From contig NC_015677.1 of NCBI RefSeq assembly GCF_000215705.1, positions 3,484,001 through 3,548,000 of the forward strand: 64,000 nucleotides of DNA, written 5' to 3'. Positions 21,323 to 28,481 of this stretch are shown in pieces. The notes beneath the pieces are model-generated. The model did not search any database, was not told where the DNA came from, and saw only the letters and a list, made by a program, of their open reading frames with translations. Made by a program: the position numbers and the translations under genes. This DNA comes from Ramlibacter tataouinensis TTB310. GTDB lineage: Bacteria; Pseudomonadota; Gammaproteobacteria; Burkholderiales; Burkholderiaceae_C. Each line of letters opens with the position of its first letter. Position 1 is the stretch's first letter.

Positions 21323-22330
21323 TTACTTCAGCTTGGCGCCGAAGCCGGTGGCCCGCTTCACGCCTTTCTTGGTGTCCGTCACCATGTTGTCGAACTGCAG
21401 GCGCATCTTCTCGCCCACCGTGAGCTTGGTGTAGCGGCGCTCGCCCTCGCGCGAGAGCTCCTTCTGCAGCGCGAACACGGACTGCGGACGCGACAGCGGG
21501 TCCAGCGACATGCACCACTCGACCACCTCGATCAGGTTGTCGGAGTACACGCCGCGCAGGCGCGACAGGGCCAGCGCCAGGCGGTCCTTCTCCAGCCGCT
21601 GCGGCGCGTCGTTGGGCGGGTAGCCCTGCATGCTGGCGTAGATGCAGGCGCCGATGGCGTAGATGTCGGTCCAGGGGCCCATGGACGAGTCGCGCCGGTA
21701 CATCTCGGGCGCGGCGAAGCCGGGCGTGTACATCGGCCGGATGAAGTTGCCTTCCTTGGACAGCACCTCGCGCGCGGCGCCGAAATCGATCATCACCGCC
21801 TTGTTGTCGTCGGTGATGAAAATGTTGGCAGGCTTGATGTCCAGATGCAGCATCTTGTGCTGGTGCACGATGCGCAGGCCGCGCAGGATCTCGTCGAACA
21901 GCGACCGGATGGTCGATTCGCGGAACACCTTCTGCTTCTTCAGTTCACGGGCCGTGATGATGAAGTCCTGCAGGGTCGCGCCCTCCAGGTAGTTCATCAC
22001 CATGTAGACGGTCTCGTTCTCGCGGAAGAAGTTCAGCACGCTCACCACGGAGGCATGCGAGATCTGCGCGAGCGCGCGCCCTTCCTCGAAGAAGCTCTTG
22101 AGGCCCAGGCGGTAGAGGGAGAGCTTCTCCGGCTGCACCTGCGGCAGCAGCTCGCCGGGGCCGCGGGTGGCCAGCGAGGAGGGAAGGTATTCCTTGACGG
22201 CGACCTGCTGGCCCTCGTTGTCGACGGCCAGGTACACCACCCCGAAGCCGCCGGCGGACAGCTTGCGCACCACCCGGTAGCCGCCGATCACGGTGTCCGG
22301 TGGCAAGGGGGCTGGTTTGACCTTTGACAT
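21323..22330 (-). CDS. Hanks-type Ser/Thr protein kinase
   Basis: The 335-residue protein is a eukaryotic-like kinase: glycine-rich loop LSAGGFGVVYLA, catalytic Lys in VAVKEYLP, catalytic loop HLDIKPANIF, and the Mg-binding DFG in VMIDFGAAR. HLD replaces the usual HRD, which is seen in a subgroup of bacterial kinases where phosphorylation of the activation loop is less needed. The conserved APE motif is present (GFAAPEMY). No membrane span or PASTA domain is visible, so it is a soluble kinase. It is paired with the PP2C gene and divergent from yicC. Confidence 0.92.
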   Translation of the reverse strand: MSKVKPAPLPPDTVIGGYRVVRKLSAGGFGVVYLAVDNEGQQVAVKEYLPSSLATRGPGELLPQVQPEKLSLYRLGLKSFFEEGRALAQISHASVVSVLNFFRENETVYMVMNYLEGATLQDFIITARELKKQKVFRESTIRSLFDEILRGLRIVHQHKMLHLDIKPANIFITDDNKAVMIDFGAAREVLSKEGNFIRPMYTPGFAAPEMYRRDSSMGPWTDIYAIGACIYASMQGYPPNDAPQRLEKDRLALALSRLRGVYSDNLIEVVEWCMSLDPLSRPQSVFALQKELSREGERRYTKLTVGEKMRLQFDNMVTDTKKGVKRATGFGAKLK

Positions 22331-22408
22331 AATTTAAGAATGTAGCGGCCCACCACGGGCCCGCCATCCTCGCTATCCCGCAACACGAAGACCCTGTCGG
22401 ACACCTCG

Positions 22409-23332
22409 ATGCCAGTTTACAGCATGACCGGTTACGCAAGCGCCCAGCACAACGGGGCGCAAGCGCCGTCCGGTCAGGAGGCCAGGGCCACCACCGGCCG
22501 CCTGGGCCTGGAGATCCGCTCGGTCAACAGCCGCTTCCTGGACCTCAGCTTCCGCCTGCCGGAAGAACTGCGCCAGCACGAACCGGCGCTGCGCGAACTT
22601 CTGCAGGGCCGCCTCAAGCGAGGGAAGGTCGAAGTCCGCGGCGGCGTCGAGGGCGGCGCAGGCGATGCGGTGGCCGATCCCGGCGCGCGCCTGCTGCAGC
22701 GGCTGGCCAGCCTGCAGGACACCGTGCGCAGCTGGCTGCCCGAGGCGCCGGCGCTGGGCGTGGCCGACGTGCTGCGGCTGTCGGCCGCGCAGCAGGCACC
22801 CGCCGGGGACTGGGGCGAGGCGGTGCAGCAGCTGGCACGGCAGGCGCTGGACGACCTGCTGGCATCGCGCGAGCGGGAGGGCGCGCGGCTGGCGGCCATG
22901 CTGCTCGGCCACCTGGAACAGCTGCGCGCCCTGGCTGGCCAGGCGCGGCCCCTGGTGCCGCAGCTGGTGGAGCAGCAGCGCGCGCGCTTCCTGGAGCGCT
23001 GGAACGAGGCCATGGCGCTGGGCGGCGGCACCGGCGGCGCCCCGGCCACGGAAGCGGCGCAGGACCGGGCCCTGGCCGAGGCCACGGCTTTCGCCATCCG
23101 CATCGACGTGGCGGAGGAACTGACGCGGCTGGGCGCCCACCTCGACGAGATCGAGCGCCTGGTCAAGAAGGGCGGCGAGGTCGGCAAGCGGCTGGACTTC
23201 CTGATCCAGGAGCTGCACCGCGAGGCCAACACCCTGGGCTCCAAGTCGGCCGCCCTGGAGCTCACGCGCATCTCGGTGGACATGAAGGTGCTGGTCGAGC
23301 AGATGCGCGAGCAGGTGCAGAACATCGAGTAG
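22409..23332 (+). CDS. yicC: YicC-family endoribonuclease
   Basis: The 307-residue protein begins MPVYSMTGYASAQ and contains LEIRSVNSRFLDLSFRLPEELR and a C-terminal GKRLDFLIQELHREANTLGSKS, which define the YicC/DUF1732 family. YicC proteins are recently described endoribonucleases linked to sRNA decay and stationary-phase survival. As in many proteobacteria, it lies upstream of gmk, here separated by the vapBC remnant. Confidence 0.92.
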   Translation: MPVYSMTGYASAQHNGAQAPSGQEARATTGRLGLEIRSVNSRFLDLSFRLPEELRQHEPALRELLQGRLKRGKVEVRGGVEGGAGDAVADPGARLLQRLASLQDTVRSWLPEAPALGVADVLRLSAAQQAPAGDWGEAVQQLARQALDDLLASREREGARLAAMLLGHLEQLRALAGQARPLVPQLVEQQRARFLERWNEAMALGGGTGGAPATEAAQDRALAEATAFAIRIDVAEELTRLGAHLDEIERLVKKGGEVGKRLDFLIQELHREANTLGSKSAALELTRISVDMKVLVEQMREQVQNIE

Positions 23333-23415
23333 CCCCGAGGCGGCGCATTGACCAACGCCTGCCTCCTTGATGCAGCCCACGCTAAAATGCGTCAAGTACG
23401 CTCGGCTGCATCATC

Positions 23416-23640
23416 ATGCGAACCACGCTGACCATTGAGGATGACGCTTCCGACCAGGCGCAGGCGGGTGCCCATGCTCGCTCGCTCAAGTTGGGACAAG
23501 CCGGTTCGGAGCTGATTCGTCGAAGCATTGGCAAGCTGTCCATGAAGCAGAAAAATGGCGTCTGGGTGTTCGACCTCCAGCCCGGCACATCGCTAGCAAC
23601 GTCGCGCCAGGTCCGGGACCTGATGGACGATCCCTCGTGA
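23416..23640 (+). CDS. VapB-like ribbon-helix-helix antitoxin
   Basis: The 74-residue protein begins [20 protein letters not shown], a pattern typical of RHH antitoxins paired with PIN toxins, and ends with a flexible toxin-binding tail ([18 protein letters not shown]). It should bind its own promoter as a dimer. The stop overlaps the following frame by GTGA, as in functional vapBC operons, but the toxin gene is internally deleted. It is therefore an orphan antitoxin inserted between yicC and gmk. Confidence 0.75.
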   Translation: MRTTLTIEDDASDQAQAGAHARSLKLGQAGSELIRRSIGKLSMKQKNGVWVFDLQPGTSLATSRQVRDLMDDPS

Positions 23641-23795
23641 CCCACCTGCTGGACGCGAACGCTTTGATCATCCCCGGTTGGCTGGCTGCCCTGGCCATCC
23701 GCCACAAGGTCAGGCTGCTGACCTTCGACGCCGGCATCGCGCAGCTGCTGGCCACCTCCGAGGAGCGCCAGCAGCACCTCACCCTGTTGAACTAG
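23637..23795 (+). pseudogene. Internally deleted VapC (PIN-domain toxin) remnant
   Basis: This 52-codon frame starts with GTG overlapping the antitoxin stop and encodes [11 protein letters not shown], the N-terminus of a PIN toxin with its first catalytic Asp. It jumps directly to the C-terminal part ([24 protein letters not shown]). A complete VapC has about 130-140 residues, so roughly the middle 80 residues, including the central acidic residues, are missing. The frame is kept across the join. No nuclease activity is expected. Confidence 0.8.
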
Positions 23796-23803
23796 GGCCG
23801 CAC

Positions 23804-24424
23804 ATGGACTATCCCGGAAACCTGTTCGTCGTCGCCGCCCCCAGCGGCGCCGGCAAGTCCAGCCTGGTCAAGGCCCTGCTGGAGCTGGACTCGCGGGTGC
23901 AGCCCTCGGTCTCCCACACCACCCGGCCTCCGCGCGGGCAGGAAAAGCACGGCCGGGAGTACTACTTCGTCTCGACCCAGGAATTCGACACCATGGTGCT
24001 GGCCGACGCCTTCGTCGAATGGGCGCACGTGCACGGCCAGCGCTACGGCACCTCCAAGAAGGCGATCGAGGAGCGCATCGCCCAGGGCTCGGACGTGATC
24101 CTGGAGATCGACTTCCAGGGCGCGCTGCAGATCAAGCGCATCTTCGCCAACGCGGTGCTGGTGTTCATCCTGCCGCCCAGCTGGGAGGAACTGCGCTCGC
24201 GGCTGGAGCGCCGGGGCGAGGATGCCCCCGAGGTGATCGAGCTGCGGCTGGCCAACGCGGCCAAGGAGATGGCCCAGGTCGGCGAGTTCGATTTCGTTAT
24301 AATCAACGAGCTTTTCGAGCGCGCGCTGTTCGACCTCAAGGCGATCGTCCATGCGCAGCGCCTCAAGGTATCGGCCCAGCGCCGCGCCCGGGCCGACACC
24401 TTCAAGGCCCTGAACATCATCTGA
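23804..24424 (+). CDS. gmk: Guanylate kinase
   Basis: Gmk phosphorylates GMP to GDP. The 206-residue protein has P-loop [11 protein letters not shown], the GMP-binding region [19 protein letters not shown] and [12 protein letters not shown], all normal. I chose the ATG at 23804 ([15 protein letters not shown]), which gives the standard length. Its neighbours rpoZ and spoT downstream form the classic gmk-rpoZ-spoT cluster. A TATAAT hexamer at 24298-24303 inside the gene might be a weak internal promoter, although no good -35 precedes it. Confidence 0.96.
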   Translation: MDYPGNLFVVAAPSGAGKSSLVKALLELDSRVQPSVSHTTRPPRGQEKHGREYYFVSTQEFDTMVLADAFVEWAHVHGQRYGTSKKAIEERIAQGSDVILEIDFQGALQIKRIFANAVLVFILPPSWEELRSRLERRGEDAPEVIELRLANAAKEMAQVGEFDFVIINELFERALFDLKAIVHAQRLKVSAQRRARADTFKALNII

Positions 24425-24445
24425 CCGACCGCCCGAAAGACGCCC

Positions 24446-24649
24446 ATGGCCCGCATCACCGTCGAAGACTGCCTGCAGAAGATCCCCAACCGCTTCCAGC
24501 TGGTGCTGGCTGCGACCTACCGCGCTCGCATGCTCAGCCAGGGCCACGCGCCCAAGATCGAGAGCAAGAACAAGCCGGGCGTCACGGCCCTGCGCGAGAT
24601 CGCCGAAGGCAAGGTCGGCCTGGAGATGCTCAAGAAGGTCCCCGGCTGA
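24446..24649 (+). CDS. rpoZ: RNA polymerase omega subunit
   Basis: The 67-residue protein ([52 protein letters not shown]) matches omega. Omega helps assemble RNA polymerase and forms part of one ppGpp-binding site, which makes its position next to spoT functionally sensible. A strong terminator-like hairpin follows it. Confidence 0.95.
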   Translation: MARITVEDCLQKIPNRFQLVLAATYRARMLSQGHAPKIESKNKPGVTALREIAEGKVGLEMLKKVPG

Positions 24650-24672
24650 CCCCGGCGCCGCAGCACTTCACG

Positions 24673-24699
24673 AAAAGCACCGCGCCGCGGTGCTTTTTT
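24673..24699 (+). terminator. Intrinsic terminator between rpoZ and spoT
   Basis: AAAAGCACCGCG (24673-24684) pairs perfectly with CGCGGTGCTTTT (24686-24697), and the T-run continues to 24699. It should end at least part of the gmk-rpoZ transcript and make spoT partly independent. The A-run on the left arm could also serve the opposite strand. Confidence 0.8.
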
Positions 24700-24743
24700 G
24701 TTGGTGCCGGGGGCACGGATGGCGCCCGCGCTACATTTGAGCC

Positions 24744-27014
24744 ATGAGCGCGGTGCTGAACTTCTTTGGCAGGGGCAGGCAAAAGGCTCCGCCCGCTTCG
24801 CCGAGCCCCGCGGCCGCGAATGCGGCGGCCGCCAGCTTTGCCGCGCTCACGGCCAGGCTGGACTACCTGGAAGCCGTCGACATCGAACAGGTGCGGCGCG
24901 CCTACCGCTTCGCCGACGAGGCGCACCTGGGCCAGATCCGCGCCAGCGGCGAGCCCTACATCACCCACCCCATCGCGGTCGCCGCGCAATGCGCCGAATG
25001 GAAGCTGGACGCCCAGGCGCTGATGGCGGCCCTGCTGCACGACGCCATCGAGGACTGCGGCGTCACCAAGCCCGAGCTGATCGAACGCTTCGGCGCGCCG
25101 GTGGCGGAGCTGGTGGACGGCCTGACCAAGCTGGACAAGCTGCAGTTCAACACGCGCGAGGAGAACCAGGCCGAGTCCTTCCGCAAGATGCTGCTGGCCA
25201 TGGCGCGCGACGTGCGCGTCATCCTGATCAAGCTGGCCGACCGCACCCACAACATGCGCACGCTGGACGACGTGCCGCGCGAGAAATGGACGCGCATCTC
25301 GTCCGAGACGCTGGAGATCTACGCGCCCATCGCCCACCGGCTGGGCCTGAACCAGACCTACCGCGAGCTGCAGGAGCTGTCGTTCCGCCACCTCAAGCCC
25401 TGGCGCTACCAGGTGCTGTCCAAGGCGGTGACCAAGGCCCGCAGCCGGCGCCGCGACCTGATCCAGAAGGTGCAGCGCGAGGTGGAGGCGGCTTTCGAGG
25501 CGGCGGGCATCGCCATCCGCCTGGCCGGGCGCGAGAAGACGCTGTACTCCATCTACCGCAAGATGGACGAGAAGCACCTGAGCTTCGCCCAGGTCACCGA
25601 CATCTACGGCTTCCGCGTCGTCGTGCCCTCGGTGATCGACTGCTACACCGCGCTGGGCATCCTGCACCAGATGTACAAGCCGGTGCCCGGGCGCTTCAAG
25701 GACCACATCGCCATCCCCAAGGTCAACGGCTACCAGTCCCTGCACACCACCCTGGTCGGCCCGTCGGGGGTGAACGTCGAGTTCCAGATGCGCACCGAGG
25801 CCATGCACGTGGTGGCCGAGTCAGGCGTGGCGGCACACTGGCTCTACAAGGCCAGCCCGCCGGAAGCCGACACGGCCGAGCGCCTGGGCACCAAGTGGCT
25901 GCAGTCCCTGCTGGACATCCAGCACGAGACGCGCGACGCCGCCGAGTTCTGGGACCACGTCAAGATCGACCTGTTCCCCGACGCCGTCTACGTGTTCACG
26001 CCCAAGAGCCAGATCATGGCCCTGCCGCGCGGCGCGACGGTGGTGGACTTCGCCTACGCCATCCACAGCGACATCGGCGACCGCACGGTGGCGGCCAAGA
26101 TCAACGGCGTGCAGGTGCCGCTGCGCACCGAGCTGAAGAACGGCGACGTGGTGGAGGTGGTCACGGCGCCGGTGTCCACGCCCAACCCGGCCTGGCTGGC
26201 CTTCGTGCGCACCGGCCGCGCCCGCTCCAAGATCCGCCACCACCTCAAGACCCTGGCCCAGACCGAGTCGCAGGAGCTGGGCGAGAAGCTGCTCACCCAG
26301 GCGCTGCGCGCCGAGGGCATCGAGAAGCTGCCGCCCGAGACCGGGGACTACCAGCCGCTGTGGGAGAAGCTGCTGCGCTTCACAGGCAACAAGAGCCGCG
26401 CCGAGCTGCTGACCGACATCGGACTGGGCAAGCGCATCGCCAGCATCGTGGCCAAGCGGCTGATGAACCTGATGGCCGAGCACGGCCAGAAGCCCGACGC
26501 GCTGCTGCTCACGCGCGAGCGCTTCACCGCGCACGAGAACGTGTCCCAGGGCGCGGTGTCGCTGGACGGCAGCGAGAACGCCTCGGTGCAGTACGCCTCC
26601 TGCTGCCGCCCGGTGCCGGGCGACCGCATCGTGGGCTACCTGGGCCGCGGCGAAGGCCTGGTGGTGCACATGGAGGACTGCGGCGTGGCCAAGCGCCTGC
26701 AGCACAAGGACAGCGAGCGTTTCATCGGCGTCGAATGGTCCGAGGAGCCGGTGCGGCCCTTCGAGACCAACCTGCTGGTCACCATCGCCAACGGCAAGGG
26801 CGTGCTGGCCCGGGTGGCGGCCGCCCTGGCCGGCGCCGAGGCCGACATCACGCACGTGGACATGGACGACGAGCGGGCGCAGGACGCCACTGACCTGCGC
26901 TTCGTGATCGCGGTGCGCGACCGCAGCCACCTGGAGGCGGCCATGCGCACCCTCAAGCGCACCTCCGGCGTGATGCGCGTGCAGCGGGTGCGCCCCGGCC
27001 ATTCAGCGCGTTGA
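24744..27014 (+). CDS. spoT: Bifunctional (p)ppGpp synthetase/hydrolase SpoT
   Basis: SpoT makes and degrades the alarmone (p)ppGpp. The 756-residue protein has an intact HD hydrolase domain (His75 in YITHPIAVAAQ; His99-Asp100 in LLHDAIED; LIKLADRTHNMRTL). The synthetase domain follows (DIYGFRVVVPS; HIAIPKVNGYQSLHTTLVG), then TGS (YVFTPKSQIMALPRGATVVDFAY), a helical/zinc-finger-like region with CCRPVPGD, and a C-terminal ACT domain. The intact HD residues identify SpoT rather than RelA. The 3' end overlaps the convergent greB gene by 12 bases. Confidence 0.95.
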   Translation: MSAVLNFFGRGRQKAPPASPSPAAANAAAASFAALTARLDYLEAVDIEQVRRAYRFADEAHLGQIRASGEPYITHPIAVAAQCAEWKLDAQALMAALLHDAIEDCGVTKPELIERFGAPVAELVDGLTKLDKLQFNTREENQAESFRKMLLAMARDVRVILIKLADRTHNMRTLDDVPREKWTRISSETLEIYAPIAHRLGLNQTYRELQELSFRHLKPWRYQVLSKAVTKARSRRRDLIQKVQREVEAAFEAAGIAIRLAGREKTLYSIYRKMDEKHLSFAQVTDIYGFRVVVPSVIDCYTALGILHQMYKPVPGRFKDHIAIPKVNGYQSLHTTLVGPSGVNVEFQMRTEAMHVVAESGVAAHWLYKASPPEADTAERLGTKWLQSLLDIQHETRDAAEFWDHVKIDLFPDAVYVFTPKSQIMALPRGATVVDFAYAIHSDIGDRTVAAKINGVQVPLRTELKNGDVVEVVTAPVSTPNPAWLAFVRTGRARSKIRHHLKTLAQTESQELGEKLLTQALRAEGIEKLPPETGDYQPLWEKLLRFTGNKSRAELLTDIGLGKRIASIVAKRLMNLMAEHGQKPDALLLTRERFTAHENVSQGAVSLDGSENASVQYASCCRPVPGDRIVGYLGRGEGLVVHMEDCGVAKRLQHKDSERFIGVEWSEEPVRPFETNLLVTIANGKGVLARVAAALAGAEADITHVDMDDERAQDATDLRFVIAVRDRSHLEAAMRTLKRTSGVMRVQRVRPGHSAR

Positions 27015-27584
27015 AGCCGCCGGCGCCGGCGCGGGGTAGCTCACCTCCAGCACCTCGATCTCCTGCACGCCGGCCGGCGTGACCAGCTTGACCACGTCGC
27101 CCTCGCGCGCCTTGAGCAGGGCCCGGGCAATGGGCGAGATCCAGCTCACCTGGCCCTGCCGGCTGTCGGCCTCGTCGATGCCCATGATGCTGATGGTGCG
27201 CTCCTGACCCGCGCCGTCGGCGTAGCGGACGGTCGCGCCGAAGAAGACCTGGTCGCGGCCATGGTGCACCGAGGGGTCGGTGACCTCCGCCGCCTCCAGG
27301 CGCTTGGTGAGGAAGCGGATGCGCCGGTCGATCTCGCGCAGCCGCTTCTTGCCGTACAGGTAGTCGCCGTTCTCCGAGCGGTCGCCGTTGCTGGCCGCCC
27401 AGTGCACCACTTCCACCACCTTGGGCCGTTCCTCGTCGATCAGGCCGAGCAACTCGGCGCGCAGGCGCGCGTAGCCGGCGGGGGTGATGTAGTTGCGGGT
27501 GCCCGCGGGCAACGCCGGCACGGCGGCGTCTTCGTCGTCGCCCTCGCCCCCGCCGTCGCTTTCGCGCGTGAATGCCTTGCTCAT
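27003..27584 (-). CDS. greB: Transcription elongation factor GreB
   Basis: GreB rescues backtracked RNA polymerase by stimulating transcript cleavage. The 193-residue protein has the coiled-coil core NYITPAGYARLRAELLGLIDEERPKV and the conserved tip acidic residues in GDRSENGDYLYGKKRLREID. The C-terminal FKBP-like domain includes SWISPIARALLKAREGD. I chose the ATG at 27584 (MSKAFTRESDGGG). An unusual acidic linker (GEGDDEDAA) precedes the core. The gene converges on spoT and overlaps it by 12 bases. Confidence 0.92.
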   Translation of the reverse strand: MSKAFTRESDGGGEGDDEDAAVPALPAGTRNYITPAGYARLRAELLGLIDEERPKVVEVVHWAASNGDRSENGDYLYGKKRLREIDRRIRFLTKRLEAAEVTDPSVHHGRDQVFFGATVRYADGAGQERTISIMGIDEADSRQGQVSWISPIARALLKAREGDVVKLVTPAGVQEIEVLEVSYPAPAPAASTR

Positions 27585-27758
27585 GGCCCGAGGATAGCGG
27601 CGCCGCAGGGGCGCTTGACGTGCCGCCCCGCGCCAAGCCGGCGTCCTACAGGGTTGTCGGCCTACGCCTGACATCAGGGCTTGCAGCCCGGCGAGGACAA
27701 TTCCGCGGATGCACAGTCATCCGCCGCTCGGCATGCCGGCCCCAGGGAGCGAACAGGC

Positions 27759-28481
27759 ATGACCGCAGTTTCCTCGTTGCCGGCGACGCCTGCTGCTGCG
27801 CCCGGACGCCGGCGCGCGGACGCCGAGGCGGCGCGTTACGGCGTGCTGCGGCGCCTGGCCCCGGCCCTCAAGCACGACATGGTGGTGAACCTGCAGGCCG
27901 TCGCCATGATGGCCGAAGTGCTCAATGCCCGGCTCGAAAAGGGAACGCCCGCCGGGGGCGATCTGCAGAAGCAGGTCTCCAAGATCAACCGGCTGGCACG
28001 CGAGGCGGTGCTCAATTGCCTGCAGGTGGCCGCCTGGATCGAGCCGTCCGAGGACGAGGGCATCCGCCTGCGCGAAGGCGTGGACGAATGCGTGGCCCTG
28101 CTGCGCAGCAACTTCAACTTCCGCGGCTTCTCCGTCGACAACCAGGTGCCGGATTCCGGCTTCGAGGTGTCGCGGGTGAAGCTGCGCAACCTGCTGGCCG
28201 CCGTGCTGATCAGCCTGACCGACGAGGCGCACAGCCCGGGCGAGCTGCTGGTGCAGGCGCAGGTGGGCGGCGGCTGGGCCAGCCTGTCCATCGTCTTCGT
28301 GCCGCGCCAGGAAGAGGACGCCGCCCTGCCGCCCTTCGAACCCAATTACCGGGCGCTGGACTGGGCCGACGTGCAGGCGCTGGCGGCCGCGGAGTCCGTC
28401 GAGCTGTCGCGCGAGGAGGGCCCGGTGGCGCTGCGGCTGCCGCGGATGACCGCGACCCCGCTTCAGATCGTGCCGCTCTGA
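27759..28481 (+). CDS. Degenerate histidine kinase-like protein
   Basis: The 240-residue soluble protein has a helical segment with a possible H-box (APALKHDMVVNLQAVAMMAEVL). An N-box-like region follows (VSRVKLRNLLAAVLISLTDEA), and a C-terminal part lacks the usual DxGxG and GxGxG ATP-lid motifs. It may be a pseudokinase or a histidine-phosphotransfer-like partner. Candidates for interaction are the nearby receiver at 31116 and the GGDEF/EAL proteins. I chose the ATG at 27759 (MTAVSSLP). Its 3' end overlaps the convergent gene by 19 bases. Confidence 0.6.
   Translation: MTAVSSLPATPAAAPGRRRADAEAARYGVLRRLAPALKHDMVVNLQAVAMMAEVLNARLEKGTPAGGDLQKQVSKINRLAREAVLNCLQVAAWIEPSEDEGIRLREGVDECVALLRSNFNFRGFSVDNQVPDSGFEVSRVKLRNLLAAVLISLTDEAHSPGELLVQAQVGGGWASLSIVFVPRQEEDAALPPFEPNYRALDWADVQALAAAESVELSREEGPVALRLPRMTATPLQIVPL

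Noticed and set aside
24298..24303. Perfect TATAAT inside gmk as a promoter for rpoZ
   Set aside because: No acceptable -35 hexamer lies 16-18 bases upstream, and the sequence is explained by coding constraint.
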